DNA of 36,711 nt from a bacterium (GTDB taxonomy: Bacteria; Bacteroidota; Bacteroidia; CAILMK01; JACPUW01). The translations under genes and the position numbers were made by a program. The stretch covers positions 1-36,711 of the forward strand of contig WGNN01000115.1 in assembly GCA_016124515.1 (NCBI GenBank). Direction: 5' to 3'. Under the pieces are notes generated by a model. That model ran no database searches. It saw only the letters and a program-made list of their open reading frames with translations, and was not told where the DNA came from. Positions 8,750 through 16,607 of the stretch are shown here, one piece after another. Every line of letters begins with the position of its first letter. The stretch's first letter is position 1.

Positions 8750-9742
8750 TTATTCTTTCATAGCAGCCTCATTAGCCTCAATACTTCCATTCACCCAGCG
8801 GGCAATAGCTTCAGTATCTTGCAGCCGCATACAATTGAAATGACCCTTTGGGCAACTTGCGTGCCCCAGTTTTGAGCAAGGTCGGCAGGACAACTCTTCC
8901 ACCTCAAAATGCCTTACCAAGTGGTTTTGCCCTTCTTTATATAGCGGCGAAAATCCAAATTCGCGCACCGTATTTCCCCATACTACAGCCATCTTTTTGC
9001 CAAAAGCCGCTGCCACGTGCATGAGTCCGGTATCGCTGCTTAGCACGAATTGCGCTTGCTGCACCGCAAATGCCGATTCGTGCAAACTGAGTATTCCGGC
9101 AAGGTTGGTACAATGGGCGCAGGTAGCGGCAACTGCTTCGGCCTTGGCCTTTTCATCACTGCCGCCCAACAGCACCACCGGCTTCGATATTTTGGCTACC
9201 AACTCAACCAATAAATCAGCTGGCATTTGCTTGGTTTCAAACTTTCCGCCCAAAACAACGGCCACATATTTTGCCGGCAACTGTTGTTTTAGTTTGGCAA
9301 AATTTTCGTCGGCTGGTAAATAAAAATCCAGCCCTGACCCATCGTAGTTTATAGGCAATGAATTGAAATAGCTCTTAACCACCGAGTAGCCTTCCAATCG
9401 GTTGATTTTGAAGTTTACCAACAGCCATTTGTTCAGGTTTTGTTTGTTGTACGAAAAAACTTGACCGGCCTTAATGGCATTGATGAGTCTTTTGCTGCGA
9501 AGGTTGTGGTGCAGGTCAAACACCCAATTAAAGTCCGGCATATTGGCTACAAACTCCTTCCAATTTTCACCCAGCAGATGCAATTGATTGATGTGTGGAT
9601 TGGGTCGTAAAATATCCGCAAAAGCCTTTTTGGTGGCAAAATGCAACTCCGCATCAGGAAACTGCGCTTTGAGACACCTCAGTACCGGACTTGTTAAAAC
9701 CAAATCGCCAATAGAACTGAAGCGGATTACAAGTACCCGCAT
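8750..9742 (-). CDS. Glycosyltransferase family 9 (heptosyltransferase-like)
   Basis: GT9 enzymes transfer heptose or related sugars from nucleotide donors to lipopolysaccharide core or similar glycans on the inner face of the membrane. The N-terminus VLVIRFSSIGDLVLTSPVL is the hallmark of the family, and the C-terminal domain carries VLLGGSDE, a LAGILSLHE block and SSDTGLMHVAAAFGKK, the donor-binding loop. A cysteine-containing tail (SCRPCSKLGHASCP) is also typical. The ATG at 9742 gives the conserved MRVLVIR start; a TTG at 9760 in frame would overlap the upstream gene. It follows the HAD gene after 14 bases, which supports a shared envelope-sugar pathway. Confidence 0.9.
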   Translation of the reverse strand: MRVLVIRFSSIGDLVLTSPVLRCLKAQFPDAELHFATKKAFADILRPNPHINQLHLLGENWKEFVANMPDFNWVFDLHHNLRSKRLINAIKAGQVFSYNKQNLNKWLLVNFKINRLEGYSVVKSYFNSLPINYDGSGLDFYLPADENFAKLKQQLPAKYVAVVLGGKFETKQMPADLLVELVAKISKPVVLLGGSDEKAKAEAVAATCAHCTNLAGILSLHESAFAVQQAQFVLSSDTGLMHVAAAFGKKMAVVWGNTVREFGFSPLYKEGQNHLVRHFEVEELSCRPCSKLGHASCPKGHFNCMRLQDTEAIARWVNGSIEANEAAMKE

Positions 9743-9756
9743 TTTTTTGGGTGTCG

Positions 9757-10155
9757 TCAAGCTTCGGTATCGTTTTTAACCATGTGCCAGTCGCCGCTAT
9801 ATTTTATGCCTTTCACTATGTGGTTGTCTATCCAATGGTAGTTGCCGCCCCGTGGTTTGTCCATTAGCAGGTTGTGGTATTTAAATCCGTGTTTGGCCAA
9901 CCACTGTTCCGTTATTTCCCTGTGTTTCAACGACTCGCGACTGGTGAAAAAAGTAATGATATGACCTGCATCAAACCAGGCATTGATGGTTTCGCGAGCA
10001 CCGGCAAACTCCAGTGCGGTAAGCATTCTTTCAGGTTCTTCGTTAGGAATGTCTTCGCAAATGGTGCCGTCAATATCTATCATCAGGTTTTTTTTGCCTT
10101 TGCCCAACACAGGGCTCAGCTTTTTGCCTTGCAATTCAATATGTTCTAATTCCAT
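9757..10155 (-). CDS. HAD-superfamily phosphatase, capsule/LPS sugar type
   Basis: A small 132-residue HAD hydrolase. Motif I is DIDGT with nucleophile D27 and acid D29, motif II is T71 in FFTSRE, and the motif III/IV region is K100 in MDKPRGGNYHWIDN with D110. The lack of a large cap domain and the spacing resemble the EcbF/BcbF capsule-biosynthesis phosphatases and related heptose-type phosphatases. The substrate cannot be read from the sequence, but its position directly upstream of a GT9 glycosyltransferase suggests dephosphorylation of a sugar phosphate during surface glycan synthesis. The ATG at 10155 is the only sensible start. Confidence 0.85.
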   Translation of the reverse strand: MELEHIELQGKKLSPVLGKGKKNLMIDIDGTICEDIPNEEPERMLTALEFAGARETINAWFDAGHIITFFTSRESLKHREITEQWLAKHGFKYHNLLMDKPRGGNYHWIDNHIVKGIKYSGDWHMVKNDTEA

Positions 10156-10200
10156 AAGACAAAGAAAACACTAATGCTTTTATAAAATGAGCTTCATGTC

Positions 10201-10393
10201 TCAATACAGCGTTGATGCTCCCATCAAAGGCAAGCTCACATCTACACGCCTGTACACCAATTCGGCGGCGGTTTGCTTACTTATTGCCCAAGGCCATTTG
10301 CTCTTGAGTTAGCCAAACCGTTTCATTCTCTAACCGAACATCTATTTTAATGTCGCCCTTTGGGTTTTGGTATATCAGTGGGTCACTGTTCAT
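10201..10393 (-). pseudogene. RhuM-type (virulence RhuM/Fic-associated) pseudogene with internal deletion
   Basis: Reading the minus strand from ATG at 10393 gives a 38-residue frame stopping at 10277. It contains LENETVWLTQEQMA, the N-terminal signature of RhuM-family proteins, where a segment like ELF and a helix-turn-helix normally follow. Immediately afterwards, in another frame (10275 down to 10201), comes QTAAELVYRRVDVSLPLMG, which matches the C-terminal TAAE-xx-Y-xRAD-xxxPxMG region of the same family. Roughly 250 codons are therefore missing between the two ends and the frame is broken. I read it as the scar of a full rhuM gene removed by internal deletion. Family recognition is from memory of the motifs. 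Confidence 0.7.
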
Positions 10394-10420
10394 TCCCTAT
10401 ATTTTTTCGCTGTCTTTTCA

Positions 10421-10996
10421 CTAGGAAATAATGGTTTCAAGCTTTCTTTTGGCCATGGGCGTAAAACGAAACAGCACTGCCGTTGCCACTCCATAAAAAG
10501 CAATCCAATGGCCCGAAAAGCCACGTATTTCCAGCGCATGGTATCTATGGTATTCATTTTCAGAAATCAGCCGAATGAACTTGCCGTGGTTTTGCAAACT
10601 AAACACCCCGTTTTCTTCAACCGGCGAGGAGCCATCCATTTGCAGCATAAACAAAGCAAAATTGATGACGGCATAAGCTAAACCCACAACTGCTGCTATT
10701 GTTATCCACTTGGGGGTGTGTTCAAACAAGATTTTATAGTATTCCATGCGTCCTTTAAAAGTAGTGTTTGCCACAGATTCCAATTGCTCATTGATCTTTT
10801 CATTGCGCTTAAGAAAAAGCACGGTAGGAATCCAAACCACAAAAATACCGATGTGCAAACCCCATATAAACGGCACGTAATCAGCTACATTAATGCCCAA
10901 CCACGCCAGCAAATTGGTGGCTACAGCCAATAACCAACCGGCAAACGCCAAGTAAAAGAAGAATGCATTTACCTTAAAGTTACTCTGCTTCGACAT
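10421..10996 (-). CDS. Four-helix membrane protein of unknown function
   Basis: No named family recognised. The 191-residue protein has hydrophobic segments at about 9-32, 42-62, 95-117 and 160-175, a charged loop between helices 2 and 3 (KRNEKINEQLES), and a polar stretch before the last helix (SENEYHRYHALEIRGFSGHW). The histidines and aromatic residues flanking helix 4 could bind metal or lipid but no motif is diagnostic. Its ATG lies inside the 3' end of the PorV-like gene (17-base overlap), so translation is likely coupled to that gene. It is the last gene of the unit; the RhuM pseudogene follows. Confidence 0.75.
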   Translation of the reverse strand: MSKQSNFKVNAFFFYLAFAGWLLAVATNLLAWLGINVADYVPFIWGLHIGIFVVWIPTVLFLKRNEKINEQLESVANTTFKGRMEYYKILFEHTPKWITIAAVVGLAYAVINFALFMLQMDGSSPVEENGVFSLQNHGKFIRLISENEYHRYHALEIRGFSGHWIAFYGVATAVLFRFTPMAKRKLETIIS

Positions 10997-12104
10997 CAGC
11001 TTCTATATTCTTCCTGAAAAGCTCTTTGCTCAAGTCGAACCGCATGGAGATGAGATGTGAATAAGGTGCACCGCTATTGTCGCCAATATCGGTGTAGGCG
11101 TAGTCTATTGAAAAATACTTGAGGTTGAAACCGGCACCCACATTGGGCTGAAAAGTAGTGACTTTGCCGCTTTGGCTTGGGTCAAAAATGGTTTCCTTTT
11201 GTATGTTGCCTACTCCTGCCCTTAGGAAAAACAGGTTTTTCAAACCCACTTCAAATCCAAAATGCGGATCAATGGTGGCAAATTTTGAACTAAGCAAGGT
11301 ATTGCGCTTTCCATCAAAAGTGGTGTTGAAACCCAGTTCTGATTGCAAGGAAATTTTGTCGCTGAAATTGTGGTGGTAGTTGATGCCTACCAACAATTTA
11401 GGCAGTGTTATTTCAATTGAGTTTTTCGGAATTTCCTGTCCTGCGTTGGTAAATGCCGCCTTTGTATCGTCATCCAAAGTCATTGTCCACGCATTGAATG
11501 TGGAGGTAACATCGCGGGCCAAAGCCCCGAGTGTGAAGCTTTTGCCCAAGTGGTATTTGGCACCAAAATCGAGTCCAAAGCCCCATGAGTTGGCAAAAGG
11601 GCCTACTGTGCGGTGAATTACCTTAGCACTTCCACCCAATTGAAATTTGCCCACTTTGCGACCATAAGATCCATAAAATGCATAATCCGCTACGGAAAAC
11701 AAGGTAACGTTGTCAAAATTTACCGTACCGTCGGGTTCTATTAAGTACAAAGTGTTGGGAATATCGTCAACCCCAAAGCGGATAACGCCAAAAGCCAGGG
11801 TACTGCTGTCTTTGTTTCTAATGGCTATGCCACCAAAATCGTAGTTGGCTATGCCGGCAAAATACTCGGCGTGCTTGTAAGCCACCTGCATATCGCCTTT
11901 CATTTCAACCAAGCCGGCGGGGTTCCAATACAGCGAATATACATCGTTGGTAGTGGCTACGTACGAGTTGCCCATGCCTTGCGCGCGGGCACCCAAGCCT
12001 ATTGACAAAAATTCGTTGCTGTAGATTCTTGCTTGCTGCGCATGTGCATTAAAGGCAAAAAAACAAGAACAAATGAGGAAGCTGAGGCTAGCTAATTTTT
12101 TCAT
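10980..12104 (-). CDS. PorV/PorQ-type outer-membrane beta-barrel protein
   Basis: The ATG at 12104 yields a signal peptide (MKKLASLSFLICSCFFAFNA, cleavage near HAQ), giving a 374-residue precursor; an upstream in-frame start would add 19 residues without hydrophobic character. The mature N-terminus SNEFLSIGLGARAQGMGNSY and the following NDVYSLYWNPAGL match the PorV/PorQ family, FadL-related barrels that include the type IX secretion components PorV (shuttle for sorting-signal cargo) and PorQ. The remaining sequence alternates like beta strands and ends in a soluble tail rather than a terminal aromatic residue. Whether it serves type IX secretion or is a paralogue cannot be decided. It overlaps both neighbours by 17 bases, so the three genes form one unit. 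Confidence 0.85.
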   Translation of the reverse strand: MKKLASLSFLICSCFFAFNAHAQQARIYSNEFLSIGLGARAQGMGNSYVATTNDVYSLYWNPAGLVEMKGDMQVAYKHAEYFAGIANYDFGGIAIRNKDSSTLAFGVIRFGVDDIPNTLYLIEPDGTVNFDNVTLFSVADYAFYGSYGRKVGKFQLGGSAKVIHRTVGPFANSWGFGLDFGAKYHLGKSFTLGALARDVTSTFNAWTMTLDDDTKAAFTNAGQEIPKNSIEITLPKLLVGINYHHNFSDKISLQSELGFNTTFDGKRNTLLSSKFATIDPHFGFEVGLKNLFFLRAGVGNIQKETIFDPSQSGKVTTFQPNVGAGFNLKYFSIDYAYTDIGDNSGAPYSHLISMRFDLSKELFRKNIEADVEAE

Positions 12105-12738
12105 TTGATATGGCATCCAAAGGCTGTTTATAATCGTTTTCAACAATTTTGTCCAATTCACTCACAAAAATATCCTTTTCGTGGGTTTGTATGTGCGGGT
12201 GATTAACTCTCGAAAAAAGTCTGTTTAACGCATAAACAAACATTTCATTATCGGCGTAACTCAAAACGTAGCGGTTCTTTCTGAAATTTTGAAAAAACGC
12301 TTGAAACTTTTGCTGCAAATCATCCTTTGTAAACAACTGTGCTACAAAATCTTGCTCCACTTCATCCAAAGATTCATACATGCTTAAAGCAATGGCATTT
12401 TCGTGCAAAACCAATTGGCGGTCAAGCAACAATTCAAGCATTACGTGGGTCATAAAAAACGGGCGGTAGGGCTTATCTTTCATTCCAAACGCTGCCAAAA
12501 GCGCTTTTATTTGATGTGTCTTTTCGTTGAAATAAGGATGGTAATGCCACAAGCTGTCGGCAAGTTCGTGGTGTTTCATTCCACGGTAGAAGTCATCGTC
12601 AGGCGAGCGGTAGTCTTTTTCAAATGCATGCAGTTTGTAATCGCGGCTCACAATTCCCAAAAAGTCGGGAAAAAGCAAACCAAAGTTGAAATGAGGCGAT
12701 GCAGAGCGGTGGCAATAGTAGTGCGATAAAAAATTCAT
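12088..12738 (-). CDS. AcpH-like (acyl-carrier-protein phosphodiesterase-type) protein
   Basis: A 216-residue soluble, alpha-helical protein. Its start MNFLSHYYCHR, the GLLFPDFLG segment near 19-28, GMKHHELADSLWHYHPYF at 53-70 and THVMLELLLDRQL at 97-109 parallel the HD-like layout of the AcpH/DUF479 family (MNFLAH, GN-LADF, G-H-H-R-ID, D--W-HFL). Known members hydrolyse the phosphopantetheine link of holo-acyl carrier protein, but Bacteroidota homologues are mostly uncharacterised. The histidine and aspartate ligands appear present, so an active enzyme is plausible. It is the first gene of a minus-strand unit, divergent from tyrS. Confidence 0.65.
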   Translation of the reverse strand: MNFLSHYYCHRSASPHFNFGLLFPDFLGIVSRDYKLHAFEKDYRSPDDDFYRGMKHHELADSLWHYHPYFNEKTHQIKALLAAFGMKDKPYRPFFMTHVMLELLLDRQLVLHENAIALSMYESLDEVEQDFVAQLFTKDDLQQKFQAFFQNFRKNRYVLSYADNEMFVYALNRLFSRVNHPHIQTHEKDIFVSELDKIVENDYKQPLDAISNEKIS

Positions 12739-12843
12739 ACCAGGCGAATAGCCCGCAATATCTTACAGCCATTTGGCAAAAGCGGTAAAAAACTACCCAC
12801 GTTGTCTGCCAATTTGCCACAATGTACTTCTTTTCAATTTTCA

Positions 12844-12876
12844 TTTGGGCTAAAAAACGCGGCTACAATACTTTTG
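12844..12876 (+). promoter_or_regulatory. Bacteroidota-type promoter of tyrS
   Basis: TTTG at 12844-12847 and an exact TAnnTTTG -7 box (TACTTTTG, 12869-12876) are separated by 21 bases. The tyrS ATG at 12900 lies 23 bases after the -7 box. No Shine-Dalgarno sequence is visible, as usual in this phylum. Confidence 0.55.
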
Positions 12877-12899
12877 CGCAAATTTTTTTGAACATAACC

Positions 12900-14171
12900 A
12901 TGACCCTTTTACAAGAATTGCGTGCCCGCGGCCTGCTACAAGACCACACACCCGGAGTTGAAGAACTGTTGACCAACGAAAAAGTAAAGGGCTATATTGG
13001 TTATGACCCCACCGCACCCAGCCTTACCATCGGCAATTTGGTTACCATTATGATGTTGGTGCACCTACAGCGCCACGGTCATACGCCGGTAGTGCTATTT
13101 GGCGGTGCCACAGGGCGTGTAGGCGACCCAAGTGGCAAAGATGCCGAGCGAAAAATGCTTGACATTGAAACCATAGAACACAACCTTGCGCACCAGCAGA
13201 AGCAATTTCAGCACATATTGCGCTTTGATCAGGGCGATAACGAAGCCTTACTTACCAACAACTACAATTGGTTCAAAGACATCTCCTTCCTCGACTTTCT
13301 GCGCGATGCCGGTAAACACCTTACCGTCAACTACATGATGAGCAAAGAATCGGTAAAACGCCGCATTGAAACGGGCATTAGTTTTACTGAATTCAGCTAC
13401 CAATTGCTGCAGGGATATGATTTTTACCACATGTACCAAAACATGGGTGTGAAACTGCAAATGGGCGGTTCCGATCAATGGGGCAACATTACCACCGGCA
13501 CCGAACTCATCAGGCGCAAGGTAAGCGGCGAAGCTTTTGCCATAACCTGCCCGCTGCTCACCAAAGCCGATGGTACCAAATTTGGCAAAAGCGAAGGACA
13601 GAACATTTGGCTCGATCCCGAAATGACTTCTCCGTACAAGTTTTATCAGTTTTTTATCAATGCTACCGACGACGATGCACCCCGCTTTTTCAGGATTTTC
13701 TCTTTGAGAAGTATTGAAGAAATTGAACAAATAATAGCCGACAATGCGCAGAATCCAAATCAACTGAAACGAACCCTGGCTGAAGACGTAACCAAATTTG
13801 TGCATGGCGAAGAAGCCTTGGAAAAAGCCATTGCTACCAGTCAGATTCTATTTGGAAAAGGCACCAAGGAATTGCTCTTTAGCATGAGCGAAAAAGAAAT
13901 GCTTGAAACCTTTGAAGGTGTACCCACTTTTGAGGTGGAAGCAGCCAAGTTTGCTGATGGTTTGTCTATACTAGACTTATTGGGTGTTGAAACCCAAATA
14001 CTGTGCTCAAAAGGAGAAGCCAAACGCGAGATAAAGGGAAATGCCATTAGCTTGAATTTGCAAAAAGTAGGTTCAGATAGTTTGGTAGTGGCAAAAGACG
14101 ACTTGATCAACGGAAAATTTTTGGTGGTTAACCGCGGCAAACGCAACTTCCATTTGGTGGTAGCCAAATAA
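12900..14171 (+). CDS. tyrS: Tyrosyl-tRNA synthetase
   Basis: Charges tRNA-Tyr with tyrosine. The 423-residue length is standard for bacterial TyrRS. Visible elements are the class I HIGH-like motif TAPSLTIGNL at 38-47, GGSDQWGN at 189-196 (tyrosine pocket), the KMSKS equivalent KFGKS at 227-231 and a C-terminal S4 RNA-binding domain (about 350-423, with KREIKGNAISLN and NGKFLVVNRGKRN). The ATG at 12900 fits the family N-terminus and lies just after a good promoter; the frame is open further upstream but those 26 codons look unlike the family. HIGH is degenerate (TIGN), which is common in this enzyme group. Confidence 0.97.
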   Translation: MTLLQELRARGLLQDHTPGVEELLTNEKVKGYIGYDPTAPSLTIGNLVTIMMLVHLQRHGHTPVVLFGGATGRVGDPSGKDAERKMLDIETIEHNLAHQQKQFQHILRFDQGDNEALLTNNYNWFKDISFLDFLRDAGKHLTVNYMMSKESVKRRIETGISFTEFSYQLLQGYDFYHMYQNMGVKLQMGGSDQWGNITTGTELIRRKVSGEAFAITCPLLTKADGTKFGKSEGQNIWLDPEMTSPYKFYQFFINATDDDAPRFFRIFSLRSIEEIEQIIADNAQNPNQLKRTLAEDVTKFVHGEEALEKAIATSQILFGKGTKELLFSMSEKEMLETFEGVPTFEVEAAKFADGLSILDLLGVETQILCSKGEAKREIKGNAISLNLQKVGSDSLVVAKDDLINGKFLVVNRGKRNFHLVVAK

Positions 14172-14238
14172 AAAATAGCCCGCATTTCATAAATTGCCTG
14201 TTTGTATAGTATCATTACAGTACAAACTGCGACTTATC

Positions 14239-16161
14239 ATGTTTTTCCGAATGTATATGGCACTCCTCGTATGCATGGTGTTGTGCACCAATGCGGGTGC
14301 GCAGGGCAAAATAAAGGAGTCAAAAGCCAAGAAACTTTACAAAAAGGCTTATTTGGAATACGGCCGGGGCGACTACGAAAAATGCCTTGAAATAGCCAAC
14401 GAAGCACTGGAAAAAGACAGTCAGCACATGAACACCCTCATACTGCTTACCAATGTCTATAACATACAGCGCGACTACCCACAAGAGCTGAAGGTATATC
14501 ACCGCATTTTGCGCATTGACAGCAATGATATCCGGTCTCACATCAACATGGCCGATATTTTTATGAAAACCGGCGCCTTTGAAAAGGCCTACCACCAATA
14601 TGCCTATCTCAACTCAGCCGGTTGGCTGCCCGAGCGGTACAACTCCTTCGTGTCGGGCAAGCTGCAAAAAAGCGAAAAAGCGCTTGAAATAATAGAACAT
14701 CCCAAAGAGTTTAACCGCGAGCGGCTTAGCGGTGAGGTAAATTCAGAGCTCGATGAATATTGGCCCTACATAACCCCCGATGGAAAACGGCTCTATTTTA
14801 CCCAAACCAACTTTACCCACATGGCCGATATGACCGAACTGCGGCGAGAAGAAAACATCTATTGTGTAAAACTGAAAGACAGCCTTTGGGTAAAGAAAAT
14901 AAAGCTGCCTGAAATCATCAACACCTTTGAAAACGAAGGGGCACAGTGCATTACACAAGATGGCAAAACCATGTTTTTTACCGTGTGCAAAACCACTATA
15001 GGCAATCAGGGCGACTGTAATATTTACTATGCCAAGCTAAAAAACGGAAAGTGGTCAAAACCCATAAAACTCCCTTCGCCACTAAATACCCCTTTTAAAG
15101 AAACCCAGCCCAGCATTAGCTACGATGGCAAAACCTTGTTTTTTAGCAGCGACAGACCCGGTGGCAAAGGCGGTATGGATATTTGGGCCAGCAGAATGAA
15201 CGAAGACAGCCTGTGGTCTAATCCGCTAAACCTTGGCAGCTATGTAAATACCGATCAAAATGAAGAATCGCCCTTTATTCACGCCGACAATACCACGCTC
15301 TATTTTTCATCAACCGGGCACGATGGCTTGGGCAACGGCGACTTTTTTATGGTAAAGCTGCACAACAACAGCGATGCCATAAACCTGGGTTATCCGCTCA
15401 ACAACCACGAGATGCAGCTGGGCATTTTTGTTGACCTTGAAGGAAAATATGGCTACTACGCCTCAGTAGATCCCGCTTACGATACCGGACTCGACATCTA
15501 CCGTTTTAGCCTGCCGGATGATGTGAAACCCGAACCACTCAAAATCATCAACGGAAGATTGGTTGACGCCATTGAAAAAACACCCATTGCCGGGGGAAGT
15601 ATAGTCGTCTATAATTTGGCAAACAACCAACATGTGGTAAGCTACACCACCCTCAAAAGTGGTGGTTTCAAGTTTGGCTTGCCTGCCAACACACGCTTTG
15701 CCATATTGGCCGAAAACGAAGGCTACCTGCCCTATTCCATTCACAGCGATGTTGATGAACTGGCAACCGATTCGGTTTTGGAAATTGCTTTGATGCCCAT
15801 TTTGCCCGATGGTGTTTTTGCACTTAAAAACATCTTCTTTGATTTTGACTCAGCCAATCTCAAAAACAATTCGATGCCTGAAATTGCCTACCTGGCCGAA
15901 TTCCTGAGGAAATACCCCAAAATAAGCATTGAAATTGGCGGTCATACGGATAATGTAGGTAGCGAAGAATACAACCAAAAACTATCGCAAAACCGCGCGT
16001 TGGCTGTTTTTGCAGCCTTGGAAGAAATCATGGGAAGCAGCATTAGTAGCCGCGTGCAGGTGAAGGGTTACGGTGCACAAGTACCTGTGGCCGATAATAC
16101 CACCGAAGAAGGAAGGCAGCAGAACCGCCGTACAGAAATCAAGATTTTGAGTGTCAATTGA
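14239..16161 (+). CDS. PorE-like OmpA-family protein (TPR, propeller, CRD and OmpA domains)
   Basis: A 640-residue exported protein with a signal peptide (cleavage after NAGA near residue 20; no lipobox). Domain order: TPR-like helices (about 25-130, e.g. YGRGDYEKCLEIANEALEKD), a six-bladed PD40/WD40-like propeller (about 155-420, with repeated DGKTLFFSSDRPGG-type blades), a carboxypeptidase-regulatory-like fold (about 435-515), and an OmpA-like peptidoglycan-binding domain (about 530-640, with FDFDSANL, GHTDNVGSEEYNQKLSQNRA and QQNRRTEI). This order is that of PorE, the type IX secretion component that anchors the machinery to peptidoglycan; generic OmpA/PD40 paralogues with the same order also exist. 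It follows tyrS by 67 bases. The ATG at 14239 is chosen because it begins the signal peptide. Confidence 0.85.
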   Translation: MFFRMYMALLVCMVLCTNAGAQGKIKESKAKKLYKKAYLEYGRGDYEKCLEIANEALEKDSQHMNTLILLTNVYNIQRDYPQELKVYHRILRIDSNDIRSHINMADIFMKTGAFEKAYHQYAYLNSAGWLPERYNSFVSGKLQKSEKALEIIEHPKEFNRERLSGEVNSELDEYWPYITPDGKRLYFTQTNFTHMADMTELRREENIYCVKLKDSLWVKKIKLPEIINTFENEGAQCITQDGKTMFFTVCKTTIGNQGDCNIYYAKLKNGKWSKPIKLPSPLNTPFKETQPSISYDGKTLFFSSDRPGGKGGMDIWASRMNEDSLWSNPLNLGSYVNTDQNEESPFIHADNTTLYFSSTGHDGLGNGDFFMVKLHNNSDAINLGYPLNNHEMQLGIFVDLEGKYGYYASVDPAYDTGLDIYRFSLPDDVKPEPLKIINGRLVDAIEKTPIAGGSIVVYNLANNQHVVSYTTLKSGGFKFGLPANTRFAILAENEGYLPYSIHSDVDELATDSVLEIALMPILPDGVFALKNIFFDFDSANLKNNSMPEIAYLAEFLRKYPKISIEIGGHTDNVGSEEYNQKLSQNRALAVFAALEEIMGSSISSRVQVKGYGAQVPVADNTTEEGRQQNRRTEIKILSVN

Positions 16162-16540
16162 GAATGGGTGGGAAAACCATGGCAAACCGCGGAATTCTTA
16201 CCCTGAATGATTTGCGGTCTTGTACCCTTTCAAAATAATAATAGCCCTGCATGTAGCCCATACCCACCGCAAAATTGCAGCCCGAGATGTAGGTGTGTTT
16301 TGCGCCGGGTTGAATAACCGGTTGTTCCCCTACCACACCAATGCCCTTCACCATTTTCATAGTCCCCGGCAAATCTTTTATGATCCACTCCCGGCTTATC
16401 AGTTGCACCGCTGCCTCGCCTTTGTTCACTATGCTTATTTCATACGAAAAAACATAGTTGTCGGCATCGGGCGATGAAGCTTCTTCGTGAAAAGCCGATT
16501 TGACAATTATCTCTATTTGTTTTGTTACGGAACGAACCAT
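16154..16540 (-). CDS. apaG: ApaG (DUF525) domain protein
   Basis: A 128-residue beta-sandwich protein with the ApaG hallmarks GVVGEQPVIQPGAKHTYISG at 65-84 and the GYMQGYYYF block. The family is annotated as linked to Co2+/Mg2+ efflux in enterobacteria, but its biochemical role is not established, and eukaryotic relatives are protein-binding domains. The gene converges on the PorE-like gene, overlapping its 3' end by 8 bases (16154-16161), so the two transcripts are antisense at their ends. A terminator hairpin lies between its start and the gene upstream, so it probably has its own promoter within 16541-16607. Confidence 0.92.
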   Translation of the reverse strand: MVRSVTKQIEIIVKSAFHEEASSPDADNYVFSYEISIVNKGEAAVQLISREWIIKDLPGTMKMVKGIGVVGEQPVIQPGAKHTYISGCNFAVGMGYMQGYYYFERVQDRKSFRVRIPRFAMVFPPILN

Positions 16541-16549
16541 TGCTCAAAT

Positions 16550-16583
16550 AAAAAAAATCCCCTTGTAATTGTTTACAAGGGGA
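16550..16583 (-). terminator. Rho-independent terminator of the OmpL47-type gene
   Basis: A perfect 11-bp stem (16558-16568 with 16573-16583, TCCCCTTGTAA / TTACAAGGGGA) and a four-base loop. Read on the minus strand it is followed by eight T residues (the A run 16550-16557), 24 bases beyond the stop of the gene starting at 18374. The plus-strand side also has a T run after a short gap, so it might work both ways. Confidence 0.85.
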
Positions 16584-16607
16584 GCCATATTTTTTTACTG
16601 AAAAATA

